A DNA stretch of 64,000 bases from Alphaproteobacteria bacterium (GTDB taxonomy: Bacteria; Pseudomonadota; Alphaproteobacteria; UBA6615): NCBI GenBank assembly GCA_021774575.1, contig JAJFIX010000006.1, positions 424,101 to 488,100 on the forward strand, read 5' to 3'. Position numbers and translations under genes: made by a program. The notes under the pieces are model-generated. The model saw nothing but the letters and a program-made list of their open reading frames with translations, made no database searches and was not told where the DNA came from. Positions 16,264-25,179 of this stretch are shown one piece after another (the first letter of the stretch is position 1; every line of letters begins with the position of its first letter).

Positions 16264-18456
16264 ATGAATGATACCTCGGACGAAATTGTCGCCAAATACG
16301 AAGCGCGTCTAAACGAGCTTGAAGGACGGTTGCGGCAGCTGGAAGGCGATGGCTCGACAAAACCCCAGACGGCGACAACGAAGGTAATGGCCAATGGCCA
16401 TGCCTATCGCTTGGGCGTCGACGTTGGCGGAACCTTCACCGACCTTTTGTTGATAGATGAGGCCACCGGCCGCTCGAACATTGCCAAAGTGCCGTCGACC
16501 CCAGAGGATTCGTCCATTGGCGTCCTCAATGGCATCACAAAGGTGTGTGCGGAGGCCGGTGTCGATCCGCGCGATATTACCCATGTTATGCATGGTACGA
16601 CGGTCGCAACCAACACGGTGCTGACCGAGTCAGGAGCTAAAGTCGCCTTGATCGTAACCCAGGGATTCCAGCAAGTTTTGCAGATTGCACGCTCATACGT
16701 GCCGGGCGGACTTGGTGGTTGGGTGATATTCAATAAATCCGACCCCCTGGCGCCGCTGGAATTGACCATCGAAGCCGAAGAGCGCATGAGCGCACAAGGC
16801 GAATTAGTTACCCCGCTCAATAAAAAGAAATTGCAGTCCGATCTGGCCAAACTCAAAGGTCGTGGTATCGAAGCACTGACAGTCTGCTTGATAAATTCCT
16901 ATGCCAATGGCGACAATGAGCGCCAGGTTCGCGACGTCGCCGAACAAGCTCTGCCAGGCATTCCAATCTCGATCTCAAGCGAAGTCATTCCGGAAATGCA
17001 GGAATATGAACGCACCGAGACGACCGTCGTAAATTCCTATGTCCGGCCCGTTGTATCAAAATATGTACGAAACCTGGAGGCTGAGCTGCACGAGCGAATG
17101 GGCGATGTCCAGTTGCACATATTGCGGTCAGACGGTGGTATGGCGTCGGCTGAAACGGCTATTTCGACGCCGGTTAATTTATTGCTGAGCGGTCCCGCCG
17201 GCGGTGTTTCCGGGGCGATTTGGGCGGCGCAGAAGGCTGGTTATGAGGATTTGCTGACATTCGATATGGGCGGCACCTCGACCGATGTGGCATTGGTCCA
17301 GAACGGGGTTGCTCAAACGCGGCGTGAGACGCGGGTCGGCGACGTAACGGTGCGCGCCTCATCCGTCGATGTGCGCACGGTCGGCGCCGGCGGCGGGTCG
17401 ATTGCCTATGTGCCCGAGTTGACCAAGGCCCTGCGGGTCGGGCCGCAGAGTGCCGGTGCCGTGCCGGGGCCTGCCGCCTATATGAAGGGCGGCGAGGAAC
17501 CGACGGTCACTGATGCGAACGTCGTGTTGGGGTATCTGCCGAGTTCATCAAAACTCGGTGGCGATATGCAGATCGATCGCGACCTAGCGACGACGGCAGT
17601 ACAAAAAGTTGCTGATGCGATGGATTTGCCGCTGAAGGAAACCGCCGAAGGCATCGTCAATATCGTCAATGAGAATATGTTTGGCGCCTTGCGTTTGGTG
17701 TCAATTGAACGTGGGTTTGATCCACGCGATTTTGCGCTGATCGGGTTTGGCGGTGCCGGACCGTTGCATGCCAATGCGCTGGGACGGCTGACCGGCGCCT
17801 GGCCGGTTATCGTTCCACGAAATCCGGGGGTGTTGTGTGCCTTTGGCGATGCCACGACCAAAATTCGCGACGAGGCTTCGCGGACATACATCCGAAAGTT
17901 CTCCGATACCACTAATGTTGAAGTGGCCAACGTGCTCGACGAGCTCGGCGACCGTGCCGCTAAGGCGCTGAACGCCGAGGGCGTTGGGTCGGCGGAACAG
18001 GAGGCCACCTATCAGATTGATCTGCGCTATCATGGCCAAGGATTGGTGCTGACGGTTGATGTCGGGATGGCCGATCTGCGCAATCTGGGATTAAAGACGA
18101 TTGGCACCCGGTTCGACGAAATGCATGAACAGCTATTTACCTTTGCCCTAGACACTGATCACGAGCTGGTTAATTTGCGCGCGATTGTACAGGGACAGTC
18201 GACAACGGTTGAGGCGCAAAAACTGGCTGCCGGCGGCGCTGACGCCTCCGGTGCGGTTGTCGACGAACAAACCATTTTCATGGATGGCAAGGATGTCGTC
18301 GCAAAAATTTACGACCGGGACAAGCTAACAACCGGTAACCGCATTGCCGGTCCGGCCGTCGTCACGGAAATGGATTCAACATCACTCATTCTTGGCGGAC
18401 ATGAAGCAGAGGTCGATGCGCTCGGCAATCTGTTGATCCGTCCGGTCGCCCAGTAA
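16264..18456 (+). CDS. hyuA: Hydantoinase/oxoprolinase subunit A (HyuA) with N-terminal coiled-coil tail
   Basis: 730 residues. The conserved core begins near residue 48 with RLGVDVGGTFTDLL (actin-like ATP fold), then GTTVATNTVL, LSGPAGGVSGA, DMGGTSTDV, AGGGSIA and GFGGAGPLHA, all hallmarks of the Hydant_A/HyuA family. With HyuB these enzymes open 5-membered cyclic amides such as hydantoins or 5-oxoproline, usually with ATP. Before the core is an extra ~45 residues with KYEARLNELEGRLRQLEG (11-28), matching the permease tail. AAAAGG lies 11 bases before this ATG; an internal ATG at codon 42 would remove the tail but leaves a well-conserved frame unexplained. Confidence 0.93.
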   Translation: MNDTSDEIVAKYEARLNELEGRLRQLEGDGSTKPQTATTKVMANGHAYRLGVDVGGTFTDLLLIDEATGRSNIAKVPSTPEDSSIGVLNGITKVCAEAGVDPRDITHVMHGTTVATNTVLTESGAKVALIVTQGFQQVLQIARSYVPGGLGGWVIFNKSDPLAPLELTIEAEERMSAQGELVTPLNKKKLQSDLAKLKGRGIEALTVCLINSYANGDNERQVRDVAEQALPGIPISISSEVIPEMQEYERTETTVVNSYVRPVVSKYVRNLEAELHERMGDVQLHILRSDGGMASAETAISTPVNLLLSGPAGGVSGAIWAAQKAGYEDLLTFDMGGTSTDVALVQNGVAQTRRETRVGDVTVRASSVDVRTVGAGGGSIAYVPELTKALRVGPQSAGAVPGPAAYMKGGEEPTVTDANVVLGYLPSSSKLGGDMQIDRDLATTAVQKVADAMDLPLKETAEGIVNIVNENMFGALRLVSIERGFDPRDFALIGFGGAGPLHANALGRLTGAWPVIVPRNPGVLCAFGDATTKIRDEASRTYIRKFSDTTNVEVANVLDELGDRAAKALNAEGVGSAEQEATYQIDLRYHGQGLVLTVDVGMADLRNLGLKTIGTRFDEMHEQLFTFALDTDHELVNLRAIVQGQSTTVEAQKLAAGGADASGAVVDEQTIFMDGKDVVAKIYDRDKLTTGNRIAGPAVVTEMDSTSLILGGHEAEVDALGNLLIRPVAQ

Positions 18457-18472
18457 GGGAAGGGAATAGATC

Positions 18473-20371
18473 ATGCCGGCAACACTGATTCAGACCAACG
18501 AGACGCCCTTCAAATCGGTCGAGGTCGATCCGATTAATCTCGATATCATCGAAAATGCGTTGCGCAACGCGCGCGCCGAAATGGACGCGGTTCTATTCCG
18601 CACCGCCATGTCACCGGGTATCCGCGAACAGCATGATGCGTTTCCAATGTTGGCCAATCAAGACGGCAAGATGGTCGTCGGCCAGTTCGGTTCGTTCTTC
18701 CACGGCTTTGTCAGCGGCTATCATGGCACAATTGAAGAAGGCGACGTCTTTCTGACCAATGACCCCTATTCGTGCGAAGGCGCCGTGAGCCACCTTCCCG
18801 ATTGGCTGACTATGATGCCAATTTTTCGCGATGGGCGACTAATTGGCTGGTCGGCAATGTTTGGCCATATGACCGATATTGGCGGCAAGGTGCCGGGCAG
18901 TCTGCCGACCGACGCGGCGTCGGTATTTGAAGAAGGCATCCAGATACCACCGATCAAGATTTACAAAAACGGCGAGCTCAACTCGGAAATTCTCGAACTA
19001 ATTTTGCATAATTGCCGCCTGCCTGAGTGGAATCGAAGCGATTTTAACGCCATCATTGCCGCTCTGCGAACTGGTGAGCGGCGGGTGAATGAGATTGCCG
19101 ACCGGTTTGGCGATGATGCTTTTGTCTCGGCTATGGAAGAAATGCTGGACCGGAACAAGCGCGCTATGGGACAGATCATTCAAATGATCGTTCCGGAGGA
19201 AAAGCGCTATTTCGAAGACTATGTTTGTGATGACGGGATGGGGTATGGCCCTTATAAAATTGCCTGCACTTTGTGGCGGGAAGGCGAAAAAGCGATATTC
19301 GATTTTTCGGCGACGGACCCCCAGTCGAATGGCTCGATCAATTTTATGCTCAACGAAGAAATGTTCAAAATGTTTTTGGGCGCCTTCGTGATCAATATCT
19401 TTGACCCTCAAATTCTATTCAATGACGGGTTCTACGACCTTGTCGATGTGCGCATTCCGGAAGGGTGTATCCTGAAACCTCGAAAACCGGCGGCGCTGTC
19501 ATGTCGCACCCATATTTTGGGCCGCATTTTTGATATTATGGGCGGTCTGCTTGGCCAAGGCGCACCCGAAGCACTGAATGCAGCTGGGTTTTCCGACAGT
19601 CCGCATTTCATGTATTCGGGCTACGACAAAAACGGCGAATGGTATCAGCTCTACCAAATTGGCTTCGGTGGCATTCCGGGCCGCCCCGCAGGCGACGGGC
19701 CGGACGGCCATTCCCTGTGGCCCGCCTTTACCAATGTGCCGAACGAGTTTCTCGAAACCTATTTCCCGCTGCGTATTGAACGCTATGCAACCATTCCCGA
19801 TTCCGGTGGGCCGGGGCTGCACCGGGGTGGCAACGGGATTAGCATCGGGTACCGCTTCCTAGAACCAGGTGAAGTGTCAATCCATGATGATCGTTGGCTA
19901 ACCCATCCTTGGGGCGTCAATGGCGGCCTGCCGGGCGGGCGCAGCGACAAGCTGATGGTTCGCAAAGACGGTAGCGAGGAATACTTGCCGTCTAAATGTG
20001 ACCATGTAAAGGTCGAGGAAGGCGATATCCTTTATTTCAATACTTGGGGCGGCGGTGGCTGGGGTGACCCGCTCAAACGCGAACCGGCGATTGTTGCCAA
20101 AGATGTTGAGCGAAATCTGGTGACCATCGATGGGGCCAAGCTTTACGGTGTGGTGGTCAGCCCGGATTTCAGCGTCGACGAGGCTGCAACCAAAACATTG
20201 CGCGAACGCATGGAGGCCGAGCGACCCGACATTGAATTATTCAATTTTGGTGGCACAGTTGAGGAACTAAAGGCTCGGTGCAAAGCCGATACTGGGTTTG
20301 AGCCGCCGCAAGCGCCGGTCTTCGGGGTGCGCCAGTTTGTTGGCCAAGCGCCGGCAACAGCGGCGCAATAG
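18473..20371 (+). CDS. hyuB: Hydantoinase/oxoprolinase subunit B (HyuB)
   Basis: 632 residues, Hydant_B family. Recognisable segments are DPINLDIIENALRNARAEMD near the N-terminus, MSPGIREQHDAFPML, VFLTNDPYSCEG, FGHMTDIGGKVPGS, GGPGLHRGGNG and YFNTWGGGGWGDPL. It is the catalytic partner of HyuA in ATP-dependent opening of hydantoin-like rings. GGGAAGGGAA precedes the ATG, 16 bases after hyuA. Last gene of the ABC/Hyu operon, converging on the HTH/coiled-coil gene. Acetone carboxylase subunits are distant relatives, but no third (gamma) subunit is present, so hydantoinase-like is preferred. Confidence 0.93.
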   Translation: MPATLIQTNETPFKSVEVDPINLDIIENALRNARAEMDAVLFRTAMSPGIREQHDAFPMLANQDGKMVVGQFGSFFHGFVSGYHGTIEEGDVFLTNDPYSCEGAVSHLPDWLTMMPIFRDGRLIGWSAMFGHMTDIGGKVPGSLPTDAASVFEEGIQIPPIKIYKNGELNSEILELILHNCRLPEWNRSDFNAIIAALRTGERRVNEIADRFGDDAFVSAMEEMLDRNKRAMGQIIQMIVPEEKRYFEDYVCDDGMGYGPYKIACTLWREGEKAIFDFSATDPQSNGSINFMLNEEMFKMFLGAFVINIFDPQILFNDGFYDLVDVRIPEGCILKPRKPAALSCRTHILGRIFDIMGGLLGQGAPEALNAAGFSDSPHFMYSGYDKNGEWYQLYQIGFGGIPGRPAGDGPDGHSLWPAFTNVPNEFLETYFPLRIERYATIPDSGGPGLHRGGNGISIGYRFLEPGEVSIHDDRWLTHPWGVNGGLPGGRSDKLMVRKDGSEEYLPSKCDHVKVEEGDILYFNTWGGGGWGDPLKREPAIVAKDVERNLVTIDGAKLYGVVVSPDFSVDEAATKTLRERMEAERPDIELFNFGGTVEELKARCKADTGFEPPQAPVFGVRQFVGQAPATAAQ

Positions 20372-20385
20372 TAGGTGAGGTTTAC

Positions 20386-21168
20386 TTATCGGTGAGAGAA
20401 AACGGAAAATAGCCGTTGCCATATAGGCAGGGCGGCGACCTCTTGCCGATCTGTAACCAAACTATTTTCAAGCAGCTCAACAGTTCGGTCCAGTTGCTGT
20501 TCTCGCTTTGTCAAACGGGTTTCGGAGACCCGATGGCTTTCTTCGGCGATTTCGGCGGCGCTCAGTGCCCGGTCCATCATGCTGCTGAGCTTGGAGAGAG
20601 TGGCCTCTGGGATTGTTGTGCCTTGGGGGTTTGCCTCAATCATGATCAGGGCGCGATCCAGCAAGTCGCGCAATTTCCCGGCTCTGGCCTCGGCCTGCTC
20701 AGCATTTGCAACGGCGTTGCCCAAAAGTTGCATCGCCCGATCGAGGCTTTCTGTAAGATTGTCTATTTCAGGCGCATCAATATTGCGTTCTTCAGTCGCC
20801 TTTTCCAAAGCATTGATTGTGTCTTCTAGAACATCGCCTTGGCGTTGCGCCAAGTCACGCAACTGATCCAGTTCGTTATCCTGGCGCTCGGCCTGATCCT
20901 CCAAGAAATTTAGATCGTCCATCAAGATGTTGGTCAGGATGGCATCGACCTGCTCGCGTGCCGCGGCGGCCATGGGTCCGATATCGGGAAGTTGCTTGGG
21001 CAGGTGTACGAGCCAATGACCTTTATTGTCACGGGTCGCCCTGAGCCAGCCTGTGTGGATTAGGCGCCGCACTTGAATGGGGCTGAGGTCGAGCCGCTCG
21101 GCGGCATCTCTTATGCGGAGCGGCCGTGACCGGTCATCGTTATTTGGGGCGGAGGTCGCATTTTGCAT
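20386..21168 (-). CDS. HTH (excisionase/MerR-like) protein with long coiled coil
   Basis: 260 residues from the ATG at 21168; a start 14 codons upstream is possible. The N-terminus carries a winged-helix-like DNA-binding motif (LRIRDAAERLDLSPIQVRRLI, about 15-35, then HTGWLRATRDNKGHW). The rest, about 80-245, is almost wholly alpha-helical with heptad spacing (NFLEDQAERQDNELDQL and following) and no sensor domain. The C-terminus (LPIWQRLFSVF) could be an amphipathic anchor. It is convergent with hyuB and divergent from the N-carbamoylsarcosine-amidase-like gene. It may regulate that gene or the island; a structural DNA-binding role is an alternative. Confidence 0.7.
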   Translation of the reverse strand: MQNATSAPNNDDRSRPLRIRDAAERLDLSPIQVRRLIHTGWLRATRDNKGHWLVHLPKQLPDIGPMAAAAREQVDAILTNILMDDLNFLEDQAERQDNELDQLRDLAQRQGDVLEDTINALEKATEERNIDAPEIDNLTESLDRAMQLLGNAVANAEQAEARAGKLRDLLDRALIMIEANPQGTTIPEATLSKLSSMMDRALSAAEIAEESHRVSETRLTKREQQLDRTVELLENSLVTDRQEVAALPIWQRLFSVFSHR

Positions 21169-21304
21169 CGCTAATTTATGTCCGCTCCCAATTTCTGTAG
21201 CGCCCATCATGCACAGTGTGGTGCTGACCACCCCGATTGTGGCATTCTACCTAACATATGGTTCGCGTCGCCGAAAGGGACAGGCGGTAAAAAGGAAAAA
21301 CTCT

Positions 21305-21943
21305 ATGGCGAAAAATTTAGACCAGGATTATGCCGCGGCGGGGTTCAGCGGTCGTCTCGGTTTCGGCGAGAAACCGGCGCTCATACTCGTAGATTTTGTC
21401 GAGGCTTATTTCGATAAAGAGTCGCCGCTTTACGCCGGTGTGGAAGAAACATTAGCCTCGGCGATCCGCTTGCTGGACGCCGCCCGAGACGCCGGGATTT
21501 TCCGTGTTTTCACTAATGTAACCTTCATGCCGGGCGGGGCGAATGGTGGCGTTTTCATGAAAAAAGTACCAGCCTTGAAGATCATGGAGGAAGGCGCGCC
21601 ACTCGGGGCTTGGCCAAAGGGTTTGGAGCCGGAAGAGGGCGAGCTGATTATCACCAAACAATATCCCAGCGCTTTTTTCGGTACGTCATTGGCGTCGACG
21701 CTGACTGCAATGGGCACAGACACGCTGATCATCACCGGCCTGACGACCAGCGGCTGCGTGCGTGCGACGTGCATCGATACCTGCTCGAGCGGTTTCCGGC
21801 CAATGATCGTCAAGCAAGCCGTTGGCGACCGCGACACGCGGCCCCATGAGGCAAATCTATTTGATATGGACGCTAAATATGGCGATGTCGTCGATGAGCA
21901 GGAGACCGTCGACTATATTAAGCGGTTTTCGAACCAGGCTTAG
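21305..21943 (+). CDS. Isochorismatase-fold amidohydrolase, N-carbamoylsarcosine-amidase-like
   Basis: 212 residues from the ATG at 21305 (AAGGA upstream). The cysteine-hydrolase triad is complete: Asp30 (LILVDF), Lys118 (IITKQ), Cys151 (TTSGCVRAT), with the cis-peptide bond expected before the Cys. From memory, alignment to the Arthrobacter N-carbamoylsarcosine amidohydrolase is close along its length (RLGFGEKPA, SAFFGTSL, GFRPMIVKQAVGDR, NLFDMDAKYGDV). That enzyme releases NH3 and CO2 from N-carbamoylsarcosine, the product of N-methylhydantoin opening by a HyuAB-type enzyme. Its place beside hyuAB supports a ureido-acid substrate. Maleamate amidohydrolases share the fold and cannot be excluded. 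Confidence 0.88.
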   Translation: MAKNLDQDYAAAGFSGRLGFGEKPALILVDFVEAYFDKESPLYAGVEETLASAIRLLDAARDAGIFRVFTNVTFMPGGANGGVFMKKVPALKIMEEGAPLGAWPKGLEPEEGELIITKQYPSAFFGTSLASTLTAMGTDTLIITGLTTSGCVRATCIDTCSSGFRPMIVKQAVGDRDTRPHEANLFDMDAKYGDVVDEQETVDYIKRFSNQA

Positions 21944-21951
21944 CGATCCTG

Positions 21952-22872
21952 TTATTGGGCTGCCTGAGCCTGCTTGGCTTCTTGGGACAGCCACCATTTG
22001 GTGATGCGTCCCCCAAGCGTGAGCCCGGTCAGTCGTTCCGCGACACCGACCGCCTTGCGCAAACCGGAGATATCGATGCCGGTCTCGTAACCCGAACTCT
22101 CGAACATAAAAGCCAGGTCTTCGGTGGCGGCATTACCGGCCGCACCTGGGGCAAATGGACAACCGCCAAGGCCGCCGATCGACGCGTCGAATTTTCGAAT
22201 ACCCTCCTCGGCCGCAACCCAGGCCAGTGTCGCCGCCATCGCCCGTGTGTCGTGTAGATGCAGGCAGAATTTATCAGCGCCCCATTTGCCGACAAGAGTT
22301 GATATCAGGTCTTTGCATTGTGTGGGGGTTCCGGCGCCGATGGTGTCGGCAACCGAGATATCCTCTGCTCCCGCAGATAACATGCGGTCGGTCCATCTGA
22401 CGACTGTATCGACCGGGGTAATGCCCTCGAATGGGCAGACAAAGGCGACGGCAACATAGGCGCGAGATTTAATGCCATCCTGGGCGCAGCGTTTCAGAAC
22501 ACGCTCGAACATAATCGCCGATTCCTCGACGCTCATCCGAATATTTTCCTGGTTCATAGTGTCGGTAACAGAGAGCACCAAGGCGACGTTGCGCACACCG
22601 GCCTCAATGGCCCGATCATACCCCCGCTCATTGGGCACCAGGGCCCAGTAATCGATGTCGTCGCGATCCGGCAGTCCGGCAAAAACATCGGCGGCGTCGG
22701 CCATTTGCGGCACTGCCTTGGGGGAAACGAAGCTTGATGCCTCGAATGAGCGGAGACCGGCGTCAATCAAGGCATTTGCCAACTCCAATTTGCCGTCGGC
22801 CGGGACGAATTTGGGCTGCATTTGCAGGCCATCCCGCAAGCCCACTTCGTTAATCAGGATTTTTTCCGCCAT
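21952..22872 (-). CDS. HMG-CoA-lyase-like enzyme (DRE-TIM metallolyase)
   Basis: 306 residues. The N-terminal INEVGLRDGLQMQ (Arg13, Asp14) is the DRE-TIM signature; LHLHDTRAMA holds the metal-binding His pair; GGLGGCPFAPGAAGN holds the catalytic-loop Cys of HMG-CoA lyases. The family splits 3-hydroxy-3-methylglutaryl-CoA or analogues such as citramalyl-CoA. Twenty-seven bases upstream on the same strand is a class III CoA transferase, a common pairing in which the transferase makes the acyl-CoA that the lyase cleaves. Exact substrate not determinable here. It converges on the amidohydrolase gene with an 8-base gap. Confidence 0.88.
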   Translation of the reverse strand: MAEKILINEVGLRDGLQMQPKFVPADGKLELANALIDAGLRSFEASSFVSPKAVPQMADAADVFAGLPDRDDIDYWALVPNERGYDRAIEAGVRNVALVLSVTDTMNQENIRMSVEESAIMFERVLKRCAQDGIKSRAYVAVAFVCPFEGITPVDTVVRWTDRMLSAGAEDISVADTIGAGTPTQCKDLISTLVGKWGADKFCLHLHDTRAMAATLAWVAAEEGIRKFDASIGGLGGCPFAPGAAGNAATEDLAFMFESSGYETGIDISGLRKAVGVAERLTGLTLGGRITKWWLSQEAKQAQAAQ

Positions 22873-22899
22873 TTCCCGTCTCCCTGTTAGGCGCTGGGC

Positions 22900-24099
22900 C
22901 TAGTCAATAATTTCCGCATCGCGCAATTTAGCCAGTTCCGCATCGTCGAGGCCTAACATATCACGGAAAACCTCGTCGGTATGCTGGCCGACCAGCGGTG
23001 GCGGCGCGAAACTATCTTCGTGGGTCTCGCTCAATTTGATTGGATTGCCGGGCATTTTCACCGACCCACCGTCCGGGTGTTCGACTTCGACGATCATATT
23101 GCGCGACCGGATTTGCTCATCATTTAGGGCGTGCTCGAAATCGTTGACTGGCGCGTGGGGAATGCGTGCGTCGGTCAAAAGGTCCATCCAATGTTCGCAG
23201 CTCTCTTTGGCGAGATGCTCTTGAACCCGTTCATTGATCCATACCCGATCTGGGAAACGTCCCTGCTGTGTATGGTATTTTTCGTCCATCAGGTCGGGGT
23301 CGTCGAGAATCTCAAATAGCTTGATCGCAAAATCATCGGTCACGCAGGCGATGATCAGTGACAAGGTTTTGGTTTTGAAGGCGTTATAGGGCACATGGAC
23401 GAAATGGCCGTTGCCCAGTGGTTCGGGGTTTTCGCCGGAGAGAAAATACATCGTCGCCATATAGTTTAAGAGCGATACCTGGCTATCGAGCATTGAAACG
23501 TCGACATGCTGCCCGCGGCCGGTCAGTGTACGGGCGTGCAGGGCGGCAAGGACACCCATGGCCGCGAACATGCCGCCGCCCAGATCGCCAATGGGAATAC
23601 CGGCGCGCATAGGAGCACATTCGGGCGAGCCGGTAATCGACATGCCGCCGCCCATGCCCTGGGCAACCATATCGAAGGCCGGTCGGTTTTTATTTGGACC
23701 GGTTTCGCCAAACCCAGTCAGTGTACAAGTGACGATGCGTGGATTGATTCTCGATAAATGCTCGTGATCTATTTTCAGTCGTCCGGTGACCCCGGCACTG
23801 AAATTATCAAAAACAACATCGGCTTTTTCGACCATTTTATAAAAAAGTTCTCGCCCCTCGTCCTTGCGCAAATCGATGCAGACGCTTTTTTTGTTGCGGT
23901 TGAGGGACAGAAAATAGGCCCCCATGCCGTTCAGGGAATTTTTGGGGTCCTTGGCGAGTAGGGGCCGGGTCCCTTCGCCTTTTCCCGGTCGCTCAATCTT
24001 AATCGTCTGAGCCCCCAGGTCAGTCAGCAACAATGTCCCGTAGGGGCCTGAGAGCATATGGGTGAGGTCCAGCATCACCACGTCCGACAAGGCTTTCAT
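22900..24099 (-). CDS. Class III (CaiB/BaiF) CoA transferase
   Basis: 399 residues from the ATG at 24099; the extra ~37 codons upstream are not family-like, whereas MKALSDVVMLDLTHMLSGPYG is the standard start. The catalytic Asp172 is in IGDLGGGMFAAMG. Other family markers are IKIERPGKGEGTR, TGFGETGP and PHAPVNDFEHAL. Such enzymes move CoA between carboxylic acids. Co-transcribed with the HMG-CoA-lyase-like gene, it probably activates a branched hydroxy-dicarboxylic acid for cleavage. Formyl-CoA:oxalate transferase shares the fold but normally has different partners. Confidence 0.9.
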   Translation of the reverse strand: MKALSDVVMLDLTHMLSGPYGTLLLTDLGAQTIKIERPGKGEGTRPLLAKDPKNSLNGMGAYFLSLNRNKKSVCIDLRKDEGRELFYKMVEKADVVFDNFSAGVTGRLKIDHEHLSRINPRIVTCTLTGFGETGPNKNRPAFDMVAQGMGGGMSITGSPECAPMRAGIPIGDLGGGMFAAMGVLAALHARTLTGRGQHVDVSMLDSQVSLLNYMATMYFLSGENPEPLGNGHFVHVPYNAFKTKTLSLIIACVTDDFAIKLFEILDDPDLMDEKYHTQQGRFPDRVWINERVQEHLAKESCEHWMDLLTDARIPHAPVNDFEHALNDEQIRSRNMIVEVEHPDGGSVKMPGNPIKLSETHEDSFAPPPLVGQHTDEVFRDMLGLDDAELAKLRDAEIID

Positions 24100-24239
24100 A
24101 TTGTTTTCCGGCTGTTGATGGAAAATGAGGGCTGCACCTACCCTATGCGGTGGCTGACGGGAAGGCAATTCCAATGCGTATGAATTTGGTGGGTTTTGCA
24201 CTAAGTTCAAATGACCTTATTTTCCCGCCGAGGACATGA

Positions 24240-25118
24240 ATGAAACCCACCGATTTCGGCCTCGTTCTGATGGTGGTTTTCGTCTGGGGAATGTCCTTTC
24301 CAGTGACGAAAATCGGTCTCGAACAGATGCCCCCGATATTCTTTGCTGCAATGCGCTTTGGTTTGACGGCGATCCTTCTGGTCCCCTTGGTAAAACCGCC
24401 CCCCCGACGCCTGATGGCGCCGATTTTTCTGTTTGCCGTGACTATGGGGCTCTTGCATTTCAGCCTGTTTTTCATCGGTATGGCAGGCGCTGGGGCAGCG
24501 ACGGCGGCGATTACCCTCAATTTACAAGTGCCTTTCGCGGCTCTTATCGCGACATTATTCCTGAATGACCCAATCGGCTGGCGGCGGGCCGGTGGTATGG
24601 TTTTGGCTCTCATTGGCCTCACTATTGCCGGTGGTGACCTGCGCCTCGCCGGTCATATTGGTCCGTTTTTAATACTCGTCTTAGCGATGTTCGCCTGGGC
24701 CGTCGCCAATGCGCAGGTAAAAGTGATGGAGCCGATTAATGTGCTGCGGTTGACCGCCTGGATGGCGCTGATGGCAACGCCGATGCTGCTGTTGTCGTCT
24801 TGGGTGTTTGAAGCTGGCCAATGGCAAGCTCTTCAGGAGGCTAACTGGTCCGGATATATGTCGATCGCTTATAATGCAGTGGCGGTCTATGTGTTTGGCC
24901 ATGGCTCCTGGTATTTGTTGATCCGTAAATACCCGCTCAACACTGTTGTGCCATTCCTTCTTCTAATCCCGGTTATTGGAGTTGGATCATCGGTTTTGCT
25001 GCTCGGCGAGCGTCTAACATCTTCTATGTTATTGGGCGGCATCCTCGCCCTAGCTGGCGTCGCGATTATTGTATTGCGCCGTCCCGCAATTGCAAGTGGG
25101 CCGACGCAAAAAAGTTAA
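24240..25118 (+). CDS. DMT-superfamily (EamA) membrane transporter
   Basis: 292 residues, ten predicted membrane helices in two EamA repeats. The first opens with FGLVLMVVFVWGMSFPVTKIGL, split as seen here over about residues 6-27. PPIFFAAMRFGLTAILLVPL is typical helix 2, and the repeat ends with GERLTSSMLLGGILALAGVAIIVL. DMT carriers usually export amino acids, amines or related metabolites across the inner membrane. GAGGA lies 5 bases before the ATG. Divergent from the CoA transferase gene and upstream of the dehalogenase gene on the same strand (61-base gap). Substrate unknown. Confidence 0.85.
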   Translation: MKPTDFGLVLMVVFVWGMSFPVTKIGLEQMPPIFFAAMRFGLTAILLVPLVKPPPRRLMAPIFLFAVTMGLLHFSLFFIGMAGAGAATAAITLNLQVPFAALIATLFLNDPIGWRRAGGMVLALIGLTIAGGDLRLAGHIGPFLILVLAMFAWAVANAQVKVMEPINVLRLTAWMALMATPMLLLSSWVFEAGQWQALQEANWSGYMSIAYNAVAVYVFGHGSWYLLIRKYPLNTVVPFLLLIPVIGVGSSVLLLGERLTSSMLLGGILALAGVAIIVLRRPAIASGPTQKS

Positions 25119-25179
25119 CTTGCGGCTACCGGAAGAGCGGCTAAGATACCGGCTCACAAATGGCAGGAAAGAATAATTC

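Noticed and set aside
16264..20371. Acetone carboxylase (Acx) subunits
   Set aside because: Acx is related to HyuAB but needs a third small subunit, absent here, and the importer and amidase context fits hydantoinase better.
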